NCBI GenBank assembly: GCA_035293985.1 | Contig: DATGLS010000050.1 | Span: 1-64,000 of the forward strand | Direction: 5' to 3' | Source of the DNA: JAVDCA01 sp035293985 | GTDB lineage: Bacteria; Pseudomonadota; Alphaproteobacteria; Rhizobiales; Xanthobacteraceae | DNA length: 64,000 nucleotides | Part shown: piece by piece, positions 1 to 7,587 of the stretch | Layout: the number at the start of each line of letters is the position of its first letter | How positions within the stretch are numbered: the stretch's first letter is position 1 | The notes under the pieces: model-generated | Database searches by the model: none | Told to the model about the DNA's origin: nothing | What the model saw: only the letters and a program-made list of their open reading frames with translations | Made by a program: the position numbers and the translations under genes

Positions 1-240
1 CGATCTTTTGCGCGGAGACGCGCGCGGGCGCGCAGCGCTTCGTTACGAAGCGACGCAGCTTTCGCGGCTCTCAGATGCGATTTCAGTTTTGGGTTAGACG
101 CAGATCGGTTGGTGCGGCAGGATGCCGGCCGCGCGCGCCTCTCCCCGACGCATGTTCCAGTTAAGGTGGACGGAGGAGATGCGTCGAATAACGTCTGTAG
201 AGGGTGTTCCGAACGTCGGGAAACGATGTCCGCCAGAAAC

Positions 241-371
241 CGCGCCCCTGAAACGCAACGCGCGCCCGAAGCGGTGGGCTCCGGACGCGCGAATGTCACT
301 CTGCACTTACTGCCATGCGCCCCTGTGGCGAGGAACGCAAGCGGGATTTGCTCTGTCCCCGCTATTCAGGG
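241..371 (+). repeat. Dispersed ~130-bp repeat, copy 1 of 3
   Basis: This block recurs at 6504-6634 and 6993-7120 in the same orientation. Shared landmarks are a GC-rich inverted repeat around GGCTCCGGACGCGCG, then GAATGTCACTCTGCACTT, then ATGCCATGCGCCC, and a terminal CCCCGCTATTCAGGG. This copy ends 6 bp before the stop codon of the minus-strand DUF1328 gene. All three copies lie 3' of minus-strand coding sequence. It carries no convincing gene. A non-autonomous mobile element, or the end of a lost insertion sequence, is my inference. Confidence 0.75.
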
Positions 372-377
372 TGGCCG

Positions 378-557
378 CTACAGGCGCCGGCCGAAGCCGC
401 CGCGGAAGCCGCCGAACAGCAGCGACAGCAGGAACAGAACGATGAACACGAAGAACACGATCTTGGCGATTCCGGCAGCGGCTCCGGCGATCCCGCCGAA
501 TCCGAGAGCAGCCGCAATCAGTGCGATGACGAGCAGCGTTATGACGGTGCCGAGCAT
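378..557 (-). CDS. DUF1328 (UPF0391) small inner-membrane protein
   Basis: A 59-residue protein starting MLGTVITLLVIALIAA, with the family signature LGFGGIAGAAAGIAKI between two hydrophobic helices (about residues 3-22 and 27-48). It ends in a short Gly/Arg-rich tail, GGFRGGFGRRL. Length and pattern match the UPF0391/DUF1328 family, whose members are small two-helix membrane proteins of unknown function, often linked to envelope or osmotic stress. A GAGGAG ribosome-binding site lies 8 bp upstream of the ATG. The downstream 131-bp repeat begins almost at the stop codon. The identification is firm. The physiological role is not known. Confidence 0.85.
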   Translation of the reverse strand: MLGTVITLLVIALIAAALGFGGIAGAAAGIAKIVFFVFIVLFLLSLLFGGFRGGFGRRL

Positions 558-649
558 GGTGCCGTTCTCCTCAGTTTCCCAAGCTCAACTCTCGGCGCGC
601 ACGCGAGTTCCCTCGCGGCTGCGGGCGGCAGCCCCGGCGCGGAAAACGC

Positions 650-811
650 TCAGATCTGGTCGGGATCGTCTTTGCGTGGGGCGGTGAAAAAGGCCACCAC
701 CACCACGAGAGCCAGCATCGCATAAAGCTGCGTTTGCGAGCCCTGGATCGCATTTGCGAATTGACCGCAGGCGTGATCGAGCTGGGCGAGGACAATCGAT
801 AACTGGCTCAT
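650..811 (-). CDS. Small single-span membrane protein, hypothetical
   Basis: A 53-residue reading frame starting MSQLSIVLAQLDHACGQ. One hydrophobic segment near the C-terminus (LYAMLALVVVVAFF) is followed by a charged tail ending DDPDQI. An AGGAAC-like ribosome-binding site sits about 10 bp upstream of the chosen ATG; the frame stays open upstream, but that part reads as non-coding. I do not recognise the family. Its neighbour on the same strand, DUF1328, is also a tiny membrane protein, but the 90-bp gap does not prove an operon. Confidence 0.4.
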   Translation of the reverse strand: MSQLSIVLAQLDHACGQFANAIQGSQTQLYAMLALVVVVAFFTAPRKDDPDQI

Positions 812-1177
812 CGGGCCGCAGGTTCCTGGAAAAAACGTATCGCGACTTGGTTCCAGCAACATAGCCAAATTGTGGCGCTGCAGCACGGATCGGCGCATCG
901 CCCGCGAAAATCTCGCCGCCGCCGCGGGTGCTTCGACGCCGGGGAGCGAGCGCCGAAGAGTGCGCGGCGCGGCTGCTTCCTGTCCGCTTCATGGTCCCGA
1001 CTTAACGTTCGTTCATCGGGGCGCGCGGACTCATTCTGATCAATCTGCGCTCACGATGCCGACATGCGCCGGCCCCAAAGGTCTTCGACGATTGGCGCCG
1101 AGGCGGGAGAATTCCCTCCCGCCTGTTTGGGCGTTTTGATTGCCACCGCTATGTGGTCTCGCTGCGGAGAAAAAGTC

Positions 1178-1546
1178 ATGCGTCTTCCTCTGCTCGCCGC
1201 CTCGATGATCGGCACTGCCGCGCTCGCTGCCGCCTCGGCCCGCGCGGCCGACATGGTGCCGCCGCCACCGCCGGCTGCCTATGAGCCATCGCCGGCTTAT
1301 GCGCCGCCACCGGTTGCCGAGGTGCCTCCACGGGTCATCGTCGAATCCCCGCCGGTCTACGCCGAGCCGGTGGCACCCGTCCGGCCCGGCGGTTGCTGGC
1401 GCTACGGACCAGTCGGCTGGGGCTGGTCTCCCTGCGTCGCCGGACCGCCGCCCTATTGGCACGGATATCGCTACGGTTACGCGTACCGCTACGGGTATCG
1501 GCCCTACTGGGCGCGCTACCACGGCTGGCACAGGTCGTACTGGTAA
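1178..1546 (+). CDS. Exported Pro/Tyr-rich protein
   Basis: A 122-residue protein with a clear Sec signal peptide (MRLPLLAASMIGTAALAAASARA, probable cleavage after ARA-AD). Proline-rich stretches follow (PPPPPAAYEPSPAYAPPP), and the C-terminus is rich in Tyr, Trp, Gly and Arg (YRYGYAYRYGYRPYW). The ATG is preceded by GGAG at a good distance; a longer in-frame start upstream would bury the signal peptide and is rejected. Such low-complexity periplasmic or surface proteins are common in rhizobia and have no assigned function. It runs convergent to kptA, with 18 bp between stop codons. Confidence 0.65.
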   Translation: MRLPLLAASMIGTAALAAASARAADMVPPPPPAAYEPSPAYAPPPVAEVPPRVIVESPPVYAEPVAPVRPGGCWRYGPVGWGWSPCVAGPPPYWHGYRYGYAYRYGYRPYWARYHGWHRSYW

Positions 1547-1564
1547 CGACACTGAACCTCCGAG

Positions 1565-2122
1565 CTACTCGGCCTCGGCCGGCGCGATGAATTGCGGCGG
1601 CACCTGGTCGGCGAGCCAGACCTTGTCGTTGCCGACATAGAAGGCGACGCCCGCGCCCGCCGCCGCGGCCGCATCGATCCGCAGGATCGTCGGCGCACGC
1701 GCCTTGCGCCGGCCGACCGCATGCGCGGTCGCGCGGTCGGTCGACAGATGCACGTATTGGCGCCGCATCGGCAGCAGCCCGCTGGCCCGGATCTTCACCA
1801 CCGTCTCGGGCGCGGTGCCGTGATAGAGCTCGCTCGGCGGCACCGCCGCGACGCGGGCGAGCTTGCCGGGCAACGAATGGCCGTAGAGCGCGCGAATGCG
1901 TCCGCCCGCCATCTCGTGACGCTGCTTGGACGAGTGGCGGATCATGTCCGCCAAGTCCGCCTCGCCAAGGTCACGCCATTCCGCGCGCTCCTGCCGCAAC
2001 GCCGCCAGCACCGCTGCAACCTCCGTCCAGCCAGCGGCGTCGAGCTCGAGCTCGTAGAGCCAGGGCTCGTGGCGCAACGCGTGCGAGACGACGCGGCTTA
2101 TCTGGGTGAGATCCTTGGTCAT
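1565..2122 (-). CDS. kptA: RNA 2'-phosphotransferase (Tpt1/KptA family)
   Basis: A 185-residue KptA/Tpt1 protein. In eukaryotes the family uses NAD+ to remove the 2'-phosphate left on ligated tRNA, releasing ADP-ribose 1'',2''-cyclic phosphate; the bacterial substrate is uncertain. Visible family features are SHALRHEP near residue 15, RALYGHSLPG in the middle, then YHGT, RRQYVHLS and a C-terminal VPPQFI. I chose the ATG giving MTKDLTQISRVV because it fits the family N-terminus; upstream codons run into the neighbouring gene. It lies 37 bp downstream of the immunity-like gene on the same strand. A decayed copy of its 3' end lies on the far side of the toxin-immunity pair. Confidence 0.9.
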   Translation of the reverse strand: MTKDLTQISRVVSHALRHEPWLYELELDAAGWTEVAAVLAALRQERAEWRDLGEADLADMIRHSSKQRHEMAGGRIRALYGHSLPGKLARVAAVPPSELYHGTAPETVVKIRASGLLPMRRQYVHLSTDRATAHAVGRRKARAPTILRIDAAAAAGAGVAFYVGNDKVWLADQVPPQFIAPAEAE

Positions 2123-2159
2123 GATCGTTTTTGTTCGACGATCGAGGAGATACCGTCCG

Positions 2160-2837
2160 TTATTTCCGCTCCAGGCCCGAGCCGTTCCCATTAGTCGCGC
2201 GCTCCCACGGGAAATGATCGAAATGAAATCGTCCGGCGGGAATTAGCACGCAATTGGTGAAGGCATGCCGATCGCAGAATTGCTTGAATCGTTCCGAAGT
2301 TATGATCCTCCCTGGAAGGCCCCGGGCAATAAAAACATCTTCGCCCGACCAACTCCCTGGTTCCAACACAAGGGTCCTCAGTCGCTTCATGTGGCCAATG
2401 CGACATTCCTCGCAGGTCCACCGCCGCTCATAGCCAATTCCTGATGCACGATCATCAACCACGGCCCGGCTCCTGCCCGGCACCGCCATAAAGTAATTGG
2501 GCATGGAAGCCGGAACCCCTCCTTGTCGAGCGATGACTTTCGTAACCTGCGCGCGCAGGAATCCCGAAAAACCGGTCAAACCAGAGGCCAGAAACGCATT
2601 CTTGAAGCGTTCGCTGACGAGCACGTCATTGCTCACCCCAAACACCAGATCTCCGAACCGTCGCCCCCAAGTCTCAAGCTCGACGCGGAATGGCGGGAGC
2701 TCCGGTATCATGCCGATAAAGCCGCCGCATCTCGGACATCGCGGTGCTTCGCCCCCCTTCCAGCCTGGGGCCGGAAGGAAATCGGTGAGAGCATCGTCGA
2801 CCGGCTCCTTCGGATGATCGAGCACGAAAAAGAGCAT
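2160..2837 (-). CDS. Probable immunity protein, double-CXXCG type
   Basis: About 225 residues with two zinc-ribbon halves, CPRCGG near residue 35 and CEECRIGH near residue 140. This layout resembles the 'double-CXXCG motif' paralogous family of myxobacteria, members of which sit beside AHH-type nuclease toxins. That resemblance plus the adjacent toxin is the basis for calling it an immunity protein. I chose the ATG for MLFFVLDHPKE because GAGGGAGAG lies just upstream. An alternative GTG at 2852 overlaps the toxin stop as GTGA, so translation is probably coupled. There is no signal peptide, so a cytoplasmic site is expected. The family assignment is inference from motif and context. Confidence 0.6.
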   Translation of the reverse strand: MLFFVLDHPKEPVDDALTDFLPAPGWKGGEAPRCPRCGGFIGMIPELPPFRVELETWGRRFGDLVFGVSNDVLVSERFKNAFLASGLTGFSGFLRAQVTKVIARQGGVPASMPNYFMAVPGRSRAVVDDRASGIGYERRWTCEECRIGHMKRLRTLVLEPGSWSGEDVFIARGLPGRIITSERFKQFCDRHAFTNCVLIPAGRFHFDHFPWERATNGNGSGLERK

Positions 2838-2848
2838 GGCTCTCTCCC

Positions 2849-3229
2849 TCACAGCCCGCTCGGAAACCGGGCCAGCAAATCGGGCTGCGCATATCTGTTA
2901 CGCAGATAACGCTCAAACTCTTCTGGGGTCATGAGTGGATGGTCGCCGACATATGTAGCAATTTCACTATCCAGATTCCGATGCCACGTCTGATATCCAT
3001 TGTGCGCATCTAGGTCGATCGCTCCTGTCGCAAGGCGCGGATCGCGATATTCGTAAATTCCAGCAAGACCGGGATGCTTATCTAGTGCCGTACAGACTCG
3101 CCGCGAGATCGCATGATGGTTCTGCCCGGTCAACACTGGCCGAGCAAGTACTGACGACGTAGTCGCGCCAGCTTGCGCAGGTGGGGCCACCGTTTCGCTG
3201 GGCGATGCTCCGGGCGCTGCCGTTTCCAT
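2849..3229 (-). CDS. Orphan polymorphic-toxin C-terminal nuclease domain (AHH-like)
   Basis: A 126-residue fragment whose C-terminal ~90 residues carry TGQNHHAISRRV, then YRDPR, then LDAHNGYQTWHRNLDSE. Paired HH and HNGYQ.WH motifs are typical of AHH/HNH-like nuclease domains at the C-termini of contact-dependent polymorphic toxins. No secretion domain or signal peptide precedes it. The N-terminal ~35 residues are low-complexity Pro/Ala, and further upstream the frame reads through the broken kptA copy, so this looks like a displaced toxin tip. The start (METAAPG) is uncertain. It overlaps the downstream immunity-like gene. A DNase or RNase activity is inferred from the family, not shown. Confidence 0.6.
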   Translation of the reverse strand: METAAPGASPSETVAPPAQAGATTSSVLARPVLTGQNHHAISRRVCTALDKHPGLAGIYEYRDPRLATGAIDLDAHNGYQTWHRNLDSEIATYVGDHPLMTPEEFERYLRNRYAQPDLLARFPSGL

Positions 3230-3287
3230 CGAGCGCTTCGGTGGCCGCCTCGTGCCGCCGCCCAAGCGCGAGCGGGAGTCGATCCCC

Positions 3288-3458
3288 CTACTCAGCTTCG
3301 ACCGGCGCCGTGAATTGCGGCGGCACCCGGTCGGCGAGGCAGGCCTTGTCGTTTCCGCCCTAGAAGGCGACCCCTGCACGCGCCGACGCGAACGCGTCGA
3401 TCCGCAGGATCGCCGGCATTAGCGCCTTGCGGCAGCCGACCGCATGCGTTGTCAGCGA
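3288..3458 (-). pseudogene. Broken duplicate of the kptA 3' end
   Basis: On the minus strand this stretch aligns with the last ~57 codons of intact kptA: AVGCRKALMPAILRIDAFAS against AVGRRKARAPTILRIDAAAA, then LADRVPPQFTAPVEAE against LADQVPPQFIAPAEAE. The Tyr of AFYVG has become a TAG stop. No upstream kptA sequence is present. It forms the outer edge of the toxin-immunity segment, so that pair lies between two direct copies of the kptA tail. Confidence 0.8.
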
Positions 3459-3706
3459 ATCATTTTGCGCGAACCTCGATCGCGGTCGCCACCGCGAGTC
3501 GTAAACAGCGCACGACGGAGCACTGAATCCACCGTGCGTTACCCTTGCATCGATGCAACGTCGCATCGTTCGGCCAGCTGATACCGGACCTAATTTCCGA
3601 CTCATTGTCGCATGAGAGAGGCTGATCATGTCGCACGGCTTGGGCCGTCGTGCGCGAGTGCGTTTCGATCGTTGGTGAAATTCTGCCATGCATGGGGGAC
3701 ACTACG

Positions 3707-4033
3707 ATGAACGGCAGCGAGCAGCTGACAGACGGATCCGATACCGAGCTTGCGGCGCTCGCGAACGAGTGCCGCCGGGAGGCCGGCAGCGACATCGTGC
3801 GCGCCGTCGACCTCATGATCGAGCGCGTGCAACGCAATGAGCCGCTGCATCGTCGCCTGCTCGATCCGCTGACGCGCGAGGCCTGCCGCGATTGGCTCAA
3901 CCGCAGCTATGCGGACGCACAGCAAAACCGTGCGCCCCTTCAGCGCGTGTCGCCGGCCGAGGTGGAAGCGCGCATCCGCGCGCGCGCCGAGGTCACCCGC
4001 CAATTCACCGAGGCGCTGCGAACGCGGCGCTGA
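3707..4033 (+). CDS. Small hypothetical protein
   Basis: A 108-residue soluble, mainly helical-looking protein starting MNGSEQLTDGSDTEL and ending TRQFTEALRTRR. It is rich in Glu and Arg, with no membrane segment and only two Cys. A GGGGGAC ribosome-binding site precedes the chosen ATG; an ATG 15 bp earlier lacks one. It is convergent with the terminase gene, 31 bp away. I do not recognise a family. It could belong to the prophage remnant, but nothing in the sequence proves that. Confidence 0.5.
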   Translation: MNGSEQLTDGSDTELAALANECRREAGSDIVRAVDLMIERVQRNEPLHRRLLDPLTREACRDWLNRSYADAQQNRAPLQRVSPAEVEARIRARAEVTRQFTEALRTRR

Positions 4034-4064
4034 CACCTGTCGCCGAATGCTTCGCGCGTGCGGT

Positions 4065-5669
4065 TCACGCCACGCCCGACCGCGGATACTCCAGCTTGCG
4101 CCGGAACCCCGCATCCGCCGCGACCGGCTCGGCGAATGTGAGGGCGACCGCGTCCCATTCGTCGGGCGATTTCGCGCCGCGCGCGCGCATGTGCTCCTTG
4201 CTCTCGAGCCGGAGCCGCGAGTGGCTGTCGAAGCCGTAGCTCGGGCCGCAGGCATCGGCCTGCAGCGCGTCGCTGTCCGGCAGCGCGGCGCCGGCCGCGT
4301 CCTCGAGCCACTCGCGCGACTTGAGCCACATCTCGGCGCGCCGGTTCAGCGGCCCGCCGGACGGACGCCCATGCGGATCGAGCGGCGCCGGCTCGAGCGG
4401 CGCCGAGCCGAAGTTCACGGCGCGCACCACCTGGCCATAGCCCATCTCGATCAGCCGGTCATAGATGCCGGCGCCGACGCCGCCGACGTCGATGAAGACG
4501 CGCTTCGGCCTGTCGGTGTCGATCACCTGCTTGACCCAGCCGGCCGCCGCCATGGTGTCGAGCTTCATGCGCGAGACGATCTTCTCGACGCGGCGGCCGC
4601 GCCGCCACGCCATGGCGTGGCGGTCGTCGCCGAGCCACGCCGGATCGAAGCCGATCACCAGCGGCCCGCTCGGCTCGCACGTCGCCTTGCGCGCGCGCGC
4701 GATCAGCGCCGGCGGAATGAAGCTGTCGTGGCCGGATTGCTGAAAAGCCTCGGCGGCCGTCGCGGGATATTCCTGGCGAAACAAGCGATCGTCCTTGAGC
4801 TCGGCGATCTTGCTGCGCCGCCAGGCCATCTGCGCGTCGTCGAGGCCGTAGAGGTCGCGGTAGTCGCGTTCCTCCTCGCTGAGGGAGAAGCCCGGCGGCA
4901 CCGGCTTGCGGTACTCGTCCTGCCAGTACCACGGCACGAAGACGGCGATGAAATCGTTGGCGCCGGTCTCGGCGTCGCGCCAGGTCTTTTGATAGAAGTT
5001 GCCGAGCCCGTTCGCCGTGCTTTCGAGGATGACCTCGGTGCCCGGCATGTCGGCGACCGCCTGCAGCACGCCGGCCGCGTGCGTCTCGGCTTGCGGCCAG
5101 AACGCGACCTCGGAGCCGTGAAAGAGCTGAATGGTCGACGAGCGCCCGACCCCTTTGGTGCCGGCAGTGCCCACCTTGTAGCCGGAGTCGAGCGTGTCGA
5201 AATAGAGCTCCTTGGCGTTGGCGGCGCCGGTCGACTGCCTGTGCGCCGGCGGGCAATGGGCGTGGAAGCGCTCGACCATCTCGAACAGGTTCTGCGTCGC
5301 GGCGTCCTCGTGGGTGAGAATGAAGACCCGCGTGCCCTTCTGGCTCGTCACCCGGTGATAGAAGCGTCCGGCCACGTAGGTGCTGCAGCCCTGCTGGCGG
5401 CCCTTGAGGATCAGCGCCCGCACCTTGCCGGTCGCGGCGCGCTGCGCCCTCAGCCGCTCGTGGATATGCTGCTGCGCGCGATTGAAGACGAGCGGCATGA
5501 GCGCGCCGTTCTTGCTGCGGATGGTGAGGCAGCTTTGCGCAAAGGCGCGGTAGTCGGCGCTAAGTCGCCTCCGCGTCTCCCGCCGCGCCTGTTCCCGCTT
5601 GAGGCGCAGCAGCTTGGTCAGCGGCGAGTTGGGCGATGCGCGCGGCGAGCTCGGCGTCGGTGAGTTCAT
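4065..5669 (-). CDS. Phage terminase large subunit (ATPase-nuclease)
   Basis: A 534-residue TerL, the motor that packages phage DNA into proheads and cuts the concatemer. The deviant Walker A is LKGRQQGCSTY near residue 92, with Cys where many families have Lys; the conserved basic residue is upstream, as in other terminases. Motif VILESTAN marks the Walker B/coupling region. The C-terminal RNase-H-like nuclease shows IGFDPAW and FIDVGGVGAG with acidic residues in expected places. The gene overlaps the small-subunit-like gene by 110 bp, which is long; no better internal start exists before the ATPase core. No portal gene follows, so the late region is truncated. Confidence 0.85.
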   Translation of the reverse strand: MNSPTPSSPRASPNSPLTKLLRLKREQARRETRRRLSADYRAFAQSCLTIRSKNGALMPLVFNRAQQHIHERLRAQRAATGKVRALILKGRQQGCSTYVAGRFYHRVTSQKGTRVFILTHEDAATQNLFEMVERFHAHCPPAHRQSTGAANAKELYFDTLDSGYKVGTAGTKGVGRSSTIQLFHGSEVAFWPQAETHAAGVLQAVADMPGTEVILESTANGLGNFYQKTWRDAETGANDFIAVFVPWYWQDEYRKPVPPGFSLSEEERDYRDLYGLDDAQMAWRRSKIAELKDDRLFRQEYPATAAEAFQQSGHDSFIPPALIARARKATCEPSGPLVIGFDPAWLGDDRHAMAWRRGRRVEKIVSRMKLDTMAAAGWVKQVIDTDRPKRVFIDVGGVGAGIYDRLIEMGYGQVVRAVNFGSAPLEPAPLDPHGRPSGGPLNRRAEMWLKSREWLEDAAGAALPDSDALQADACGPSYGFDSHSRLRLESKEHMRARGAKSPDEWDAVALTFAEPVAADAGFRRKLEYPRSGVA

Positions 5670-5856
5670 CGATGGGGTCCTCCCTGAATTCCTTCGGCGC
5701 CAACGCGGCCGCGAGCTTGACGTAGTCGGTCGGCTTCTCCGTGCGCATCGCCGCGATCGCGTCCCGTCCGTTGCGCGCGTCTTGCCAGTCGGCGAGGAAC
5801 GCGGCCAGAAAGGCTTCGCCGATCGCGGTGCGCAGGTCGTTTGCGTCGGCCGTCAT
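5560..5856 (-). CDS. Putative phage terminase small subunit / DUF5681-like protein
   Basis: A 98-residue acidic protein with FLADWQDARNGRDAIAAMR and KPTDYVKLAAALAPKEF, followed by DPIDELTDAELAARI. The KP..Y.K..A.L.PK and D.LTDEEL pattern resembles the C-terminal half of DUF5681-type phage proteins found next to TerL. Position directly before and overlapping terL supports a small-subunit role. No DNA-binding helix-turn-helix is evident, so the functional label is context-based. It is 17 bp downstream of the next phage gene and probably in one operon with it. Confidence 0.55.
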   Translation of the reverse strand: MTADANDLRTAIGEAFLAAFLADWQDARNGRDAIAAMRTEKPTDYVKLAAALAPKEFREDPIDELTDAELAARIAQLAADQAAAPQAGTGAAGDAEAT

Positions 5857-5873
5857 GGATGCGGCTCACGCGC

Positions 5874-6413
5874 TCACGACGGCGAGCCGCCCGACCCAGC
5901 GGACGAGCCGCCCGAGGTAGGGAGCGGCGGGCCGCCGTTCGAGTAGAGCGCGTTGACGGTGCGCAGGTCGTTGACCGACGATTCGACATTGCCGACGATC
6001 TGCGCCGTCGTCGCCATCTCGCCCTGCAGGCTCGCCATGGCGGTTTCGAGCCGGGTGGCGAGCGCATCCGCGCTCGCGTCCAGATTCCTGAGGCCGCCCA
6101 TCAGCCGGGCGAGCCCGCTTCCTTTCTGCGACATGTTGGCCGTGCTCCTGAGTGAATCGATCGGGGTCGGTGAGAGAGATGGCGTCGGCGCGCTGCCGTG
6201 CGCCGCGATGATGTCGCGCGCCGCCCGGCGCGCCCGCGCCTGCACGTCGCCCGCGAATGGCGCGGTCACGAGCGCGAACGGCGTGCCGTCGGCGTGCCAG
6301 CCGGTGAGCGACAGCACCTGCTGGCCGCCTTGATAGGCAAGCCCCGCATGCTCGAGCCGCAGCGCGCCGGCCGCGGCTGCGCCGAACGCGATGCGCACGC
6401 TTTCCATGCCCAT
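5874..6413 (-). CDS. Prophage protein of unknown function
   Basis: A 179-residue protein. The N-terminal half is beta-rich (MGMESVRIAFGAAAAGALRL, then QVLSLTGWHADGTPF). A predicted coiled-coil stretch (LATRLETAMASLQGEMATTA) precedes a Gly/Ser tail. It is the first gene of the minus-strand terminase cluster. I do not recognise the family; a phage structural or accessory role is inferred only from position. Its 5' end is 90 bp from copy 2 of the dispersed repeat, which may mark the edge of the prophage remnant. Confidence 0.5.
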   Translation of the reverse strand: MGMESVRIAFGAAAAGALRLEHAGLAYQGGQQVLSLTGWHADGTPFALVTAPFAGDVQARARRAARDIIAAHGSAPTPSLSPTPIDSLRSTANMSQKGSGLARLMGGLRNLDASADALATRLETAMASLQGEMATTAQIVGNVESSVNDLRTVNALYSNGGPPLPTSGGSSAGSGGSPS

Positions 6414-6503
6414 ATGCGTCGCCTCACATGCGTGGAGATAAAGGGGGCCGGCGGCGCCGGGAGGGCAGCGCCGCCGGCCGGTCAGGGCGGCAAGCCATCA
6501 AGG

Positions 6504-6634
6504 CGCGCCCCGAAAAGCAACGCGCGCCCGGGGCCGTCAGGCTCCGGACGCGCGAATGTCACTCTGCACTTAATGCCATGCGCCCTTTGGCGAAGGCGCG
6601 CAAGCGAAATCGAATCTATCCCCGCTATTCAGGG
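6504..6634 (+). repeat. Dispersed ~130-bp repeat, copy 2 of 3
   Basis: Same element as 241-371 and 6993-7120. It begins near CGCGCCCCGAAAAGC and ends CCCCGCTATTCAGGG. Internal self-complementarity (CGCGCGCCCGGGGCC, then GTCA, then GGCTCCGGACGCGCG) could form a strong hairpin. With copy 3 it exactly brackets the gene fragment at 6637-6992. Confidence 0.75.
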
Positions 6635-6636
6635 AT

Positions 6637-6992
6637 TCACTCGAGTTGGATCTTTGCCCACTCGCCCTCCGCTGGCGGCATCAGCGCCCACGATTCGGTG
6701 ATGACCTCGACGAGGTCCATATCGTCGAGATCACTGATGGAGTGATGCAGCTCCTTCCTACAACGCCCGGGGAATGCTTGAAGATCTCCGGATCCCGCTG
6801 GAGGTCGTCGGGGTCGGTACGGCTGCCGCCCAGATCCTCGTAAGCGTGCGCAATCGCGAGCGGCGCCGCCGGGTTGAGCCGGCTCACCGTGTCCATCGGA
6901 TGGAGGATCGGTAGAACGGCCCGAGCACTGCCCGCATCACCGAGCAGCAGCAGGGCTGATGCTTCCTCTTCGTGCCCGTCGATTGCTGGAAG
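6637..6992 (-). pseudogene. Truncated, frameshifted gene fragment between two repeats
   Basis: Minus-strand coding signal starts inside the sequence: EEEASALLLLGDAGSARAVL, then MDTVSRLNPAAPLAIAHAYE and PDDLQRDPEIFK. It shifts frame near 6770 and continues as KELHHSISDLDDMDLVEVIT and ESWALMPPAEGEWAKIQLE before a stop. The 5' end is cut by repeat copy 3, and the stop lies 3 bp from repeat copy 2. Codon character and amino-acid composition look like a real protein, but I recognise no family. Confidence 0.5.
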
Positions 6993-7120
6993 ACGGCCCC
7001 GAAAAGCAACGCGCCCGGGCCGTCAGGCTGCGGACGCGCGAGTGTCACTCTGCACTTGATGCCATGCGCCCATTGGCCAAAACGCGCAAGCGAGATCGAA
7101 TCTGTCCCCGCTATTCAGGG
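6993..7120 (+). repeat. Dispersed ~130-bp repeat, copy 3 of 3
   Basis: Same element as 241-371 and 6504-6634, slightly shorter. It runs from GGCCCCGAAAAGCAACGCG to CCCCGCTATTCAGGG and ends 55 bp beyond the stop of the LuxR-type gene fragment. It truncates the gene fragment at 6637-6992. Confidence 0.75.
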
Positions 7121-7175
7121 GTGGCGTCATCTTTCGCTGCATGTGCACGTCAGGAGCGCACGTCAGGAGACGACG

Positions 7176-7501
7176 TCACGGCGCGATGATGCTCTCGCGC
7201 AACGCGATGGCGACCGCCTGCGTGCGGTTCGCGGCGGCGAGCTTCTGCAGGATGGTCTGCGAGTGCTTGGCGACGGTGCGCCGCGAGAGCGTGAGTATCT
7301 CGCCGGTCTCCCAGTCCGACTTGCCGGTGGCGATCCAGACGAGGATTTCCCGCTCACGCGCCGTCAGGCGGCGCCTTCCGCCACGGGCGGCGGCTGGCGC
7401 AGGTGCCGCGGGCGGGCGAATGCATAGAGCCCGACGTTGGCGAACGAGGAAAGCTTCGCCGCCGGCACGAGGGACGAAGCCCGGGAACCGTTCTCGCCCA
7501 T
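7176..7501 (-). pseudogene. LuxR-type HTH protein, probably frameshifted
   Basis: The C-terminal half is a standard LuxR/GerE DNA-binding domain: RLTAREREILVWIATGKSDW, then GEILTLSRRTVAKHSQTILQ and ending REN-type helix LAAANRTQAVAIALRE. The best start is an ATG at 7501 with GAGGAAT upstream, giving MGENGSRASSLVPAAKLSSF; that frame stops 46 codons later at the exact point where the HTH frame begins. A 1-base indel near 7370 would join them. Otherwise the HTH must be read from a longer frame starting at 7556 with no good ribosome-binding site. A quorum-sensing-type regulator with a lost ligand domain is one reading; sequencing error is another. Confidence 0.55.
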
Positions 7502-7587
7502 GAGATTCCTCATTTCCCGTCGAGTTGATCCGCGCTAGGCTCAGCTCGAGGCTCAACTCGAGGCCTTGTCAGCGTGGTGGGGGAGCC

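Noticed and set aside
109..687. Plus-strand frame at the left edge running across repeat copy 1
   Set aside because: It crosses the repeat and the antisense of the DUF1328 gene, is Arg/Pro-rich, and similar nonsense peptides appear at each repeat copy.
241..7120. Possible integron attC sites or CRISPR repeats for the three 130-bp copies
   Set aside because: No integrase, no array spacing, and no GTTRRRY/RYYYAAC core boxes; copies are too long and too far apart for CRISPR.
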